In this document: positions 9,196-16,765 of the stretch, piece by piece
Numbering within the stretch: the stretch's first letter is position 1
Layout: each line of letters opens with the position of its first letter
Assembly (NCBI GenBank): GCA_965279355.1
Contig: OZ257155.1
Coordinates: 62,001-126,000, forward strand
Length of the DNA: 64,000 nt
DNA from: G965279355 sp965279355
Lineage (GTDB): Bacteria > Pseudomonadota > Alphaproteobacteria > CACIAM-22H2
Direction: 5' to 3'
Notes under the pieces: generated by a model
Database searches by the model: none
The model's input: the letters and a program-made list of their open reading frames with translations, nothing else
Told to the model about the DNA's origin: nothing
Translations under genes and position numbers: made by a program

Positions 9196-9215
9196 TGTCA
9201 TAAGCGATAAGGACA
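9196..9215. promoter_or_regulatory. Island operator copy B
   Basis: TGTCATAAGCGATAAGGACA, flanked as CTGTC...GACAG. It lies 66 bp before the SDR start at 9282, the same distance as copy C from its gene. The context GGACAGACGCT is also shared with copy C, which suggests a conserved promoter layout. Confidence 0.72.
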
Positions 9216-9281
9216 GACGCTTCGGGGGATATTTTCTTAAATCAAGGAGATACCGACAGAATTCGCTATGGCTGAGACACT

Positions 9282-10091
9282 ATGGATCTGGGACTAAAGG
9301 GCAGGACGGCCGCCATTACCGGCGCCAGCAAGGGCATCGGCTTCGCGGTTGCCGAAGAGTTGGCGCGGGAAGGGGTTAAACTCCGCTTGGCGTCGCGATC
9401 GGAAGCCGAACTGAACGAGACGTCGGCCAAGTTGCGTAAGAACTTTGGCGCTGATGTGACAACTACGCCGGTCGATCTTTCACAACGCTCGTTACGCGAC
9501 GCCTTTGCACGGACCTGTACGGACGTTGACATCCTGGTGAACTGCGCTGGCGCTATTCCGGGCGGTGCGTTGGATCAGGTGACAGAGGATGACTGGCGCG
9601 CGGCGTGGGATCTCAAGCTCTTTGGCTATATCGGGATCACGCGCATCGTCTATGCGGAGATGTGCAAGCGCCGCAGCGGCGTCATCATCAATATCGTCGG
9701 CGCCGGCGGCCTGATGACCGGGTCGGGCTACATCTGCGGCGGGCCCAACAACGCGGCACTGATTAATTTCACGCATGCGCTGGGCGGCGAGAGCGTTCGC
9801 TACGGCGTCCGGGTTTGCGGTGTGAACCCCGGTCCCGTCGATACGGAGCGCGTTTCCTATCTGCGCAGGATCGAGGAAGAAAAAATCGCTCCCAAGGACC
9901 TGGAGCAGTGGCGTCGGCAGTTCTACCGAAATATGGCTTATGGCCGCCCGGCGCGGGTCGACGAGGTTTCAGGCGCTGTTGCCTTTCTGGCGTCCGACCG
10001 GGCCTCTTATATCTCCGGAGCAATGATCACGATCGATGGCGGTCTGGTGGCGCGCGGCGGCGCTCCCGCTGTTTTACCGGGCGAGAGTTAG
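9282..10091 (+). CDS. Short-chain dehydrogenase/reductase, non-classical active site
   Basis: SDR of 269 aa with the nucleotide-binding TGASKGIG (13-20), NCAG (87-90), the NPGPVDT loop and the C-terminal IDGGLVARGG. The classical Tyr-x3-Lys is absent. In the SASKAAL-type helix the sequence reads GGPNNAAL, placing Gly153 and Asn157 where Tyr and Lys should be, and the serine region is INIVGAGG. Either the catalytic residues are rearranged (Y150 is nearby) or it is not a normal oxidoreductase. It may serve as diol dehydrogenase for the Rieske product. It begins a short operon with MaoC and the isochorismatase-like gene. Confidence 0.85.
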   Translation: MDLGLKGRTAAITGASKGIGFAVAEELAREGVKLRLASRSEAELNETSAKLRKNFGADVTTTPVDLSQRSLRDAFARTCTDVDILVNCAGAIPGGALDQVTEDDWRAAWDLKLFGYIGITRIVYAEMCKRRSGVIINIVGAGGLMTGSGYICGGPNNAALINFTHALGGESVRYGVRVCGVNPGPVDTERVSYLRRIEEEKIAPKDLEQWRRQFYRNMAYGRPARVDEVSGAVAFLASDRASYISGAMITIDGGLVARGGAPAVLPGES

Positions 10092-10093
10092 GC

Positions 10094-10561
10094 ATGGGAA
10101 CCGGGACGCCGCGATATGCCGAGGACTATCCGGTTGGTGAAAAATTCGACCTCGGTTCGTATGTCCTGACGATGGAAGAGATCTTGGAGTTCTCGACCCG
10201 GTGGGATCCGCATCCTTTCCATATCGATGAAGAACAAGCGCGCCGGTCGCCGTTTGGCGGGATCATTGCCAGCGGCTGGCACGTCACGTTGATCTTGATG
10301 CGCCTGATGCATGACAGCGGTTTCATATCTCTGGAAACCAGTGTTGGGTCCCCGGGCCATGACGGTCTCAAGTGGATCAAGCCGGTGCGGCCAGGCGAGC
10401 GCCTTTTCGGCTCTGCCGTTATCACCGGCCTTCGTATCTCCAAAAGCAGGCCCGAACTCGGTTTTGTCACGAATACGGCAACGTTGAGGAACGACAAAGG
10501 CGAAGACGTTTATGAACTGAAGAGCACCGCCATCGTCAAAACACGCGTGGCGGCTCACTAA
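10094..10561 (+). CDS. MaoC-family (R)-hydratase/dehydratase
   Basis: Hot-dog-fold hydratase of 155 aa. The motif WDPHPFHID carries the family's catalytic Asp and His, followed by FGGIIASGWHVTLILMRLM and HDGLKWIKPVRPGERL. It would hydrate an enoyl-CoA, such as one made by the acyl-CoA dehydrogenase at 3809. ATG 10094 lies 2 bp after the SDR stop and matches the family N-terminus (PRYAEDYPVGEKFDLG); the open frame upstream is an SDR shadow. Confidence 0.9.
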   Translation: MGTGTPRYAEDYPVGEKFDLGSYVLTMEEILEFSTRWDPHPFHIDEEQARRSPFGGIIASGWHVTLILMRLMHDSGFISLETSVGSPGHDGLKWIKPVRPGERLFGSAVITGLRISKSRPELGFVTNTATLRNDKGEDVYELKSTAIVKTRVAAH

Positions 10562-10574
10562 GAGAGCTCCGACA

Positions 10575-11246
10575 ATGAATTCTCCCGGGACGGCAATGAA
10601 GGGCTTCGATGTAGGGCAGGGACGGGATTCGGCTCTCGACCCCAAAAGGACGGCCGTTATTGCCCTGCACTGGCAGGTGGATGTGATCGAACCCAAAGGC
10701 GCCTTCGGAGATGTCTTCGCGGCGGCCGTGCGTAGCAGCGGCGTCGTCCCTCGGACCGCATCTCTGATCGCGGATAGCCGGAAGGCCGGTTGCCAGATTG
10801 TCTATGTCAACATTGTCTACAGGCCGGGTTACTCAGGCATCGTCCGCAACAACGCCCTGTTCGATAGGGCGGTCGCTTCAAAAGGCTTCATTCAGAACAC
10901 GCCCGGCGTCGAGATCGTCGACGCGCTCCGCCCGCATCCCGACGACATTGTGATTGATCATCATCGCAGCAGCGCGTTCTTCGGATCCGATCTTCTGACG
11001 ATCCTGATCGGCCGCGGCATCGATACTGTAGCCTTCAGTGGCATCGCGACGAATGTCGCGGTTGACCATTCGGCTCGTGATGCCATGCAGTATGGCTTCA
11101 AGACGTACTTTCTGTCTGACTGCTGCTTCTCTTCCGACCCCAATCATCACGAAGCCGCCCTGGTAACGATGCGTGTTCTCTGCAGTGGGGTGGTCACCGG
11201 GCCAGAGTTCGTAAAGCTCCTAAAAAACGCGGACGTGCGTCCTTAA
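10575..11246 (+). CDS. Isochorismatase-fold protein lacking the catalytic triad
   Basis: Cysteine-hydrolase/isochorismatase fold, 223 aa, recognisable from SGIATNVAVDHSARDAMQYG and RSSAFFGSDL. All three residues of the usual Asp-Lys-Cys triad appear substituted: Asp to H32 (ALHWQVD for the usual D-x-Q-x-D), Lys to H129 (HHRSSAF), and nucleophile Cys to A162 (TNVAV for TNVCV). It therefore cannot use the standard thiol mechanism. It might be a metal-dependent or binding variant. It follows MaoC by 13 bp and ends the 9282-11246 operon. Confidence 0.85.
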   Translation: MNSPGTAMKGFDVGQGRDSALDPKRTAVIALHWQVDVIEPKGAFGDVFAAAVRSSGVVPRTASLIADSRKAGCQIVYVNIVYRPGYSGIVRNNALFDRAVASKGFIQNTPGVEIVDALRPHPDDIVIDHHRSSAFFGSDLLTILIGRGIDTVAFSGIATNVAVDHSARDAMQYGFKTYFLSDCCFSSDPNHHEAALVTMRVLCSGVVTGPEFVKLLKNADVRP

Positions 11247-11299
11247 TATTCCGTCCGATCATGGGCTTCTGTGTCCCACCATAACCGCTAGCGCCCACC

Positions 11300-11319
11300 T
11301 GTCCCCAAGTCTTAGGACA
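11300..11319. promoter_or_regulatory. Island operator copy C
   Basis: TGTCCCCAAGTCTTAGGACA with 6-bp arms CTGTCC/GGACAG (11299-11320). It lies 66 bp upstream of ATG 11386. The TTAGGACA half is shared with copy D. Confidence 0.72.
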
Positions 11320-11325
11320 GACGCT

Positions 11326-11364
11326 CTTTCACGCGTCTGTAAACGTCTTTGCTTGGCGTGAAAG
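11326..11364. promoter_or_regulatory. Second inverted repeat in the 11386 promoter
   Basis: CTTTCACGC at 11326-11334 and GCGTGAAAG at 11356-11364 form a perfect 9-bp inverted repeat with a 21-bp spacer. It sits just after operator copy C and ends 21 bp before the start codon. It could be a second regulator site or an mRNA leader stem. Confidence 0.45.
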
Positions 11365-11385
11365 TAGCGTTTGCAGGGATGGATC

Positions 11386-12315
11386 ATGAAAGCATTGACG
11401 TTAACTGGCTATGACGGCCTGTCGTCCCTGCAGTTTGTCGATGCTGATGATCCCGTTCCAGGCGAACGCGACGTGGTCATCGACGTTCACGCGGCGAGCG
11501 TGAACCCGGTCGATGCCAGAATTACGGGCGGATATCTGAAGGGGCGCGTCGACCTTGCGCTGCCGCACGTCCTCGGCCGGGATTGCTCCGGCGTGATTTC
11601 CAAAGTCGGCGCTCGTGTCACCGAGTTCGCTGTCGGCGATCAGGTCTACGCCGTTGCCGACCAGAAGCGTTGGGGCACGCATGCCGGCAAGGTTGCTATC
11701 GATGCATCGTCGGTCGCTCGTAAGCCGGTCAGTCTTGGTCATGTCGAGGCTGCCTCGCTACCGATTGCCGGGCTGAGCGCTATTGCCGGCCTTGTGACTG
11801 TCGGCCAGCTTAAGCAGGGACAGCGCGTTCTGATTCATGCCGGGGCAGGCGGCGTGGGGTCCATCGCCATCCAGATCGCCAAGCATCTCGGCGCCCATGT
11901 CGCGACGACGGCCGCCACGCAGAACCACGACTATGTGCGTGGCCTCGGGGCGGATGTTGCGATCGATTACACCAAAGGCGATTTTGCGGAAAACCTCTCC
12001 GACTACGATCTCGTTTTTGACGTCATCGGCGGCGACGTTCGGTTCAAATCGTTCAAGGCTCTGCGCTCTGGCGGGGTCATTTCCCATCTGTCATCGCCAC
12101 CGATGACGCAGCCGGCGCCGCGGACGGACGTGACGGTGAAGCCGGCTGTCGTCAGCTACGAGACGCCTGTGTTGGATGCCCTGCGCTCCTATGTCGAGCG
12201 GGGCGCAGTGAAACCTACCGTCACTCAGACGCTCAAGTTCTCAGATGCCGTACGTGCCTATGACCAGATCAGGTCGGGTCACGTTCGTGGAAAAATCGTC
12301 CTCGATATGAAGTGA
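11386..12315 (+). CDS. NADP-dependent quinone oxidoreductase-like MDR protein
   Basis: Zinc-free MDR enzyme of 309 aa in the QOR group. It has a GroES-like N-terminal part (VNPVDARITGGYL, LGRDCSGVISKVG, FAVGDQVYA) and the NADPH site HAGAGGVGSIAIQIAKHLGA. It is expected to reduce a quinone or an activated double bond. ATG 11386 has an AGGGATGG ribosome site; the frame also runs back to TTG 11371. It heads a group with the MetE-like and TctC genes and is preceded by operator copy C. Confidence 0.88.
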   Translation: MKALTLTGYDGLSSLQFVDADDPVPGERDVVIDVHAASVNPVDARITGGYLKGRVDLALPHVLGRDCSGVISKVGARVTEFAVGDQVYAVADQKRWGTHAGKVAIDASSVARKPVSLGHVEAASLPIAGLSAIAGLVTVGQLKQGQRVLIHAGAGGVGSIAIQIAKHLGAHVATTAATQNHDYVRGLGADVAIDYTKGDFAENLSDYDLVFDVIGGDVRFKSFKALRSGGVISHLSSPPMTQPAPRTDVTVKPAVVSYETPVLDALRSYVERGAVKPTVTQTLKFSDAVRAYDQIRSGHVRGKIVLDMK

Positions 12316-13437
12316 GTGGCTAACAAAACAATGACACAGCGGAAAAAAGCACCTTATCGGGCTGACCAGGTTGGCAGCCTCCTGCGACCGGCCCGTCTTG
12401 CCGACGCGCGCGAAAAAGCCCGCCGCAATGAGATTTCCGCCGATGCACTTCGCCAGGTTCAGGACGAGTGCATCAAGGAAGCCATCGCCAAACAGGAATC
12501 AGTCGGTCTGCAAGCCGTTACTGATGGTGAATTTCGGCGCGACTACTGGCACGTGGACTTCCTCTGCGGCTTCGATGGCGTGGAGCCGTGGGAGGCAGAG
12601 CGGTCGGCAGCGTTCTCCGGCGGCTTCCGTCCGCTCATGGCGAAGGTGGTGCGGAAGGTTTCGCACGGCAAAGGCATATTCACCGAACATTTTTCTTACG
12701 CGAAGTCGGTGGCGTCGCGAGCGGTGAAACAGACCATTCCCGGCCCGTCTATGATTCATCTTCGTCCGGGTCGCGAAGCTATCGAGAGATCTGCATATCC
12801 CGATTTGGACGTATTCTGGTCTGATCTCGTCGCCGCCTATCGCAAAGAGGTTGCAGAACTCTACGAACGCGGCTGTCGATATCTTCAGATCGACGATGTC
12901 AGCCTGGCCTACCTCTGTGACACCGCGATGCGGGACATGTTTATCAAGCGGGGCGATCAGCCGGAGGCGCTGGGTCGTCTTTATACCCGCATGATAAACG
13001 AGGTGATTGCCGACCGCCCGTCCGATCTCGTCGTCACCGCACATATGTGCCGGGGCAATGCGCAGAGTACCTGGGTCGCCAGCGGCGGCTATGAAGCGAT
13101 CGCCGAAACGCTTTTCGACACGCTGAAGGTCGATGGCGTGTTCATGGAATACGACAGCGATCGCGCCGGCGGTTTTGAGCCGTTGCGGTTCATGCCCAAG
13201 GACAAGGTTGTCGTCCTCGGTCTCGTATCCTCCAAGACGCCGCAGCTTGAAGCGGCTGACGACCTGAAGCGCCGGATCGAGGAGGCATCGAAATATTTCC
13301 CGGGCGACCAGCTCGGCATCAGCCCGCAATGCGGATTTGCCAGCACCTATCACGGCAACAAAGTCACCGAAGACGATCAGTGGAAAAAGCTTGGTCTTGT
13401 CGTGAAGGTCGCCGAGGAGGTCTGGGGCTCACGTTAA
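12316..13437 (+). CDS. MetE-like cobalamin-independent methyltransferase
   Basis: About 373 aa, matching the C-terminal catalytic half of cobalamin-independent methionine synthase without the N-terminal half. The zinc set is complete: His and Cys in AHMCRGN, Glu in FMEYDSD, Cys in SPQCGFAS. Short stand-alone homologues transfer methyl groups from varied donors or take part in demethylation. In this island it could handle a methyl group released from the substrate, as inference only. GTG 12316 directly abuts the previous stop; ATG 12331 is equally plausible. A second, more divergent member is at 15516-16565. Confidence 0.85.
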   Translation: MANKTMTQRKKAPYRADQVGSLLRPARLADAREKARRNEISADALRQVQDECIKEAIAKQESVGLQAVTDGEFRRDYWHVDFLCGFDGVEPWEAERSAAFSGGFRPLMAKVVRKVSHGKGIFTEHFSYAKSVASRAVKQTIPGPSMIHLRPGREAIERSAYPDLDVFWSDLVAAYRKEVAELYERGCRYLQIDDVSLAYLCDTAMRDMFIKRGDQPEALGRLYTRMINEVIADRPSDLVVTAHMCRGNAQSTWVASGGYEAIAETLFDTLKVDGVFMEYDSDRAGGFEPLRFMPKDKVVVLGLVSSKTPQLEAADDLKRRIEEASKYFPGDQLGISPQCGFASTYHGNKVTEDDQWKKLGLVVKVAEEVWGSR

Positions 13438-13489
13438 ACGCCGAAATCGCCGTCGATCTTAAAAGAATTTCAAAAGCAGGGAGGAAGTT

Positions 13490-14470
13490 ATGGGCATCAG
13501 AAAAGGGATTGGGCTACCCGTAGCCGTGGTCGCGACATTTGCTGTGTATTCGGCTGTTCCATGTGTGGTCAAAGCGCAGGAATACCCCACGCAGGACATC
13601 CAGTTCATCTGCGCATTCCCGCCGGGAAGCGGGTCGGATGTTCTGGTTCGTTACTTCGCGGACAAGGTGCGTCCGCTTACGGGAAAGAGCATTCTTGTCA
13701 TCAATCGCCCCGGTGCCGCCGGAAACATCGCCATGGAGTCGGTAGCCCGGGCCAAGCCTGACGGCTACACGGTTTACGTCCATGCAGCATCGTCGGCCGC
13801 GGCCAGCATGCATCTGTTCAAGACGCCTCCCGTCGACGTACCCAATCAGCTGACGATTGCAGCAACGATCAACCGGCAGCCTTATATGGTCATCGTCGGC
13901 TCAAATTCACCGCATCGCTCAATCGCCGACCTGACGGCGGCGATGAGGGCGAAGGGCGAGAAGGGGAGCTACGGCGCGCCCAACTCCGTTGCTACTGTCA
14001 TTGGCGAGATCTACAAGCAGCACGCAGGCCTAAAGGCCGTCGAGGTCAACTACCGGACGGCGCCTGACCTGCTGGGCGATCTGACGAGCGGAGCTTTGGA
14101 TTATGCCGCGGCGGACCCCGTGTTCTCGCTGTCACAGGCGAGGGAAGGGCGCATTCGCATTCTGGCGTTGACCTCTAAGAGCCGGATGGCTGCCAGCGGC
14201 GATCTGCCGACTATGACCGAGCAGGGCATTCCTATGGATGTATCGGGTTGGTGGGCTGCGATGGTACCGTCGGCAACGCCCGCGGCGACCATCGGCAAAT
14301 TGAACCAGTGGTTCCGTCAGGTGGTTGGATCCGAGGAGACCAAGCAGTTCCTTGGCCAGTTTGGCGGCGAGCCGCTGATTGAGACGCCCGAGGCGGCGCG
14401 CGTCCGGCTTCTCAAAGACATCAAGGACTGGGCAGACTGGGTGAAGCTCGCGAAGATCACGCCGCAGTAA
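13490..14470 (+). CDS. TctC/Bug-family substrate-binding protein
   Basis: Periplasmic tripartite-tricarboxylate-type binding protein, 326 aa. It has a signal peptide (hydrophobic 8-24, cleavage near VKAQ|EYP), the Bug ligand-loop FPPGSGSDVLVRYF, and the RPDGYT-like KPDGYTVYVHA. The C-terminus DWADWVKLAKITPQ is family-typical. It probably binds the island's carboxylate substrate for uptake. No TctA/TctB permease is nearby. It has an AGGGAGG ribosome site 5-11 nt before ATG and is the third gene downstream of operator copy C. Confidence 0.92.
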   Translation: MGIRKGIGLPVAVVATFAVYSAVPCVVKAQEYPTQDIQFICAFPPGSGSDVLVRYFADKVRPLTGKSILVINRPGAAGNIAMESVARAKPDGYTVYVHAASSAAASMHLFKTPPVDVPNQLTIAATINRQPYMVIVGSNSPHRSIADLTAAMRAKGEKGSYGAPNSVATVIGEIYKQHAGLKAVEVNYRTAPDLLGDLTSGALDYAAADPVFSLSQAREGRIRILALTSKSRMAASGDLPTMTEQGIPMDVSGWWAAMVPSATPAATIGKLNQWFRQVVGSEETKQFLGQFGGEPLIETPEAARVRLLKDIKDWADWVKLAKITPQ

Positions 14471-14504
14471 CAGCAATCCCCACGGGTTAGGGGCGGCGGG
14501 TCGG

Positions 14505-15494
14505 TTAGGGGATCAACACAACCTTGCCGATGACCGTCCCAGCCTCGAGGAGGGCTTGCGCGTCTCCTGCTTTCTCGAGCGGCAGTCGCGCGGCGATCCT
14601 AGGCTTGATCTTGCCGGCAGTCAGAAGTCCGATGAGTTGTTCGGTCAGACGCCGTCTCTCATCGCGATGGTGATCATAGGTGTGCATGCTGAAGACGCGG
14701 AGAGCGAGGCTTTTTGAAGACTGCTCCCGCATCTCGGCGAACATGTCCTTCACCGGCATTTCGTTGAAGATGTTGTAGACAACCAGCGTTCCCAGATCGC
14801 CCACCAGATTGAAGAAGTCGGCAAAGGCCGGGCCGACGATATGATCGAAGGCGAGATCAACGCCGCATCCTTTCGTCACCGCCAGGACACGCTCTGCCAC
14901 ATTTTCCGATCGGTAGTTGATAACGTGGTCGGCTCCGATGGATCGCGCGTAGGCTGCTTTCTCATCGGAACTGACAGTGCCGATTACAGTGAGGTCCTTT
15001 GCCTTTGCCAGCTCGACAAGAGCGGCTGCAATGCCGCCGGCAAGGCCGGTTACGAAGATGCTGCGCGTGCGGTTCGTAGCGCCGAGTTCCAGCATCGCAT
15101 GCGCGACCAGGTAGTTGGGCAGCGCAACAGCGTGTTCGAAATCGACGTGCTCAGGTAGCCGGAACAGAACGTCAGCATTCACGCAGATATAGTCTGCATA
15201 ACAACCGCCCCGGACCGGAAGCTCCCGGGCCGTCAGCAGGACACGGTCGCCGCCTTTTAGCTCGGTAACGCCAGGGCCGATTTTCTCAATCGTTCCCGCC
15301 ATCTCGTTACCCGGGTTGGCCGGCAGAGGGGGCGCCCAAGTGTAGAGCCCTTTCCGGATCAGGATATCCGGCCGGCTCACACCGATGGTATGGGCGCGGA
15401 CGAGAACCTGCCCGGGGCCGGGAACCGGCGTCGGCCCTGACGTGAGTTCGAGGACCTCCGGGCCGCCGGTCCTGTGGAGCAGGATCGTCCTCAT
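14505..15494 (-). CDS. Quinone oxidoreductase-like MDR protein
   Basis: Second QOR-type MDR enzyme, 329 aa, zinc-free. It has ISRPDILIRKGLY-like GVSRPDILIRKG, NPGNEMAGTIEKIGPGV and the nucleotide-binding VTGLAGGIAAALVELAKAKDL. It resembles the enzyme at 11386 only loosely, so the two probably use different substrates. ATG 15494 has GAGGGG 5-10 nt upstream; the frame runs on to TTG 15506. It lies 21 bp after the MetE-like gene, and both are read from the divergent promoter at operator copy D. Confidence 0.88.
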   Translation of the reverse strand: MRTILLHRTGGPEVLELTSGPTPVPGPGQVLVRAHTIGVSRPDILIRKGLYTWAPPLPANPGNEMAGTIEKIGPGVTELKGGDRVLLTARELPVRGGCYADYICVNADVLFRLPEHVDFEHAVALPNYLVAHAMLELGATNRTRSIFVTGLAGGIAAALVELAKAKDLTVIGTVSSDEKAAYARSIGADHVINYRSENVAERVLAVTKGCGVDLAFDHIVGPAFADFFNLVGDLGTLVVYNIFNEMPVKDMFAEMREQSSKSLALRVFSMHTYDHHRDERRRLTEQLIGLLTAGKIKPRIAARLPLEKAGDAQALLEAGTVIGKVVLIP

Positions 15495-15515
15495 AATGCC
15501 CCTCAAGCCTGACTG

Positions 15516-16565
15516 CTATCCGCCGAGAAGTTCAGCGGCGAAGCGGTGATTTGCAAGGATGGTGGGGACTCTTGCCGGATCGGTGCGGCCGAAACCGCAT
15601 TCTGCGCCGACACCGAAGTCAGTCACAGCGCTCCGCGCCGCAGTGATGCGCTCCTGGTTTCCTTTGTCGTCATTATACTGTAGCAGACCGAGATAAACCT
15701 GCGTCCCCGTCGGGCGCTTCCATTTCTTGAGCGGAGCAAAGAAGGGCTCCTTCGCCTCACGCGGAACAGGGATGTGGATGAACTCGACGCGGCGTTTCAC
15801 ATGATCGGCGATGCCGTTCATCAGTTCCACCAGAACGGTCGCGTCGTTCAACTTCAGAAGTGGCTGGTCGCCGGGTGAGCCGTAGCAGATGTGGAAGCCG
15901 AGCTCGACGTCGTTCGGCACGGCGGCGCCGAGGCGACCGAACTGTTCGAAGACGGGTGTCTTGTAGTCGGCGTCGCGTGTCGGGAAATAGTTCTCGAACA
16001 ATAGGACTTCCTGGCAGACGTCGAACTGGATCGACAAGTCGGCATGCGGGATTCCGTCCAGGATGCGCTTGAGTGCAACCAGCAGCGACCGTTCGTAGGC
16101 CCGCAGGTAACGTTCACGGCCGCCCGGGCTCACATACATCAGGCCGGTCGCCATGGGCGTCGGCAGGGCGATCTGGAAGCGGACGCCGTTGGGAATCTCC
16201 CCCCTGTCGCGCAGGGCACGGAAACTGCGATAGGAGTCGAGGGCAATGCGGTCGTAATCGGTGTTGAAATCGACCTTGTCGGGATCGAGATCGGGCTTGA
16301 GGCGGATCAACTTGATGTGCCGATGCACGGTTCCGTCGGACTGCTTGACCGGCAGCGGGGCAGCATGGGGGTCCAGTTCGATCGCCGGATGCTCCATGAG
16401 CATCTTCTGCTGGAACTTGATCCACAGCGTCCGCTCGCCGGTCTCACCGTCGGGAATACGCCGCAGATAGGGACCGACGGAGCGGGACACATCCCTGAAG
16501 ACTTCCTCTGTATTCTTCAGGGGGATACTGCCAACGAAATACAGAAGGTCGCGCTTGTTCGTCAT
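15516..16565 (-). CDS. Divergent MetE/UROD-superfamily protein
   Basis: About 349 aa with a TIM-barrel architecture and a MetE-like metal site: H225-x-C227 in GFHICYG and C323 in GAECGFGR, with E261 a candidate fourth ligand. The rest does not look like methionine synthase. RRIPDGETGERTLWIKFQ and ALPTPMATGLMY suggest a separate subfamily seen in catabolic clusters. The function is unknown; methyl transfer or a zinc-dependent thiol reaction is possible. ATG 16565 has GAGG 9 nt upstream; the frame continues to 16628. It is divergent from 16766 across operator copy D. Confidence 0.8.
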   Translation of the reverse strand: MTNKRDLLYFVGSIPLKNTEEVFRDVSRSVGPYLRRIPDGETGERTLWIKFQQKMLMEHPAIELDPHAAPLPVKQSDGTVHRHIKLIRLKPDLDPDKVDFNTDYDRIALDSYRSFRALRDRGEIPNGVRFQIALPTPMATGLMYVSPGGRERYLRAYERSLLVALKRILDGIPHADLSIQFDVCQEVLLFENYFPTRDADYKTPVFEQFGRLGAAVPNDVELGFHICYGSPGDQPLLKLNDATVLVELMNGIADHVKRRVEFIHIPVPREAKEPFFAPLKKWKRPTGTQVYLGLLQYNDDKGNQERITAARSAVTDFGVGAECGFGRTDPARVPTILANHRFAAELLGG

Positions 16566-16653
16566 AAGTCCTCGCCTGACGCTGAAAAAAGCGGCGCCGC
16601 CGATCCACGGGGGCGCCCTGGCGACCAAGGTAGAAAGTGGGACATTGAGAATA

Positions 16654-16673
16654 TGTCCATATTGTTTAGGACA
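16654..16673. promoter_or_regulatory. Island operator copy D
   Basis: TGTCCATATTGTTTAGGACA with 6-bp arms ATGTCC/GGACAT (16653-16674). It lies almost exactly midway between the divergent starts, 88 bp before 16565 on the minus strand and 92 bp before 16766. This suits control of both units. Confidence 0.75.
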
Positions 16674-16765
16674 TTTTGGGAGTGGAGGCTGGCCTATCCT
16701 GCGCTACAGACCGTAAATCGATGTGGCCGCCCATAGGCTGCGACGACTTCAAAGGGAGAGAGTAC

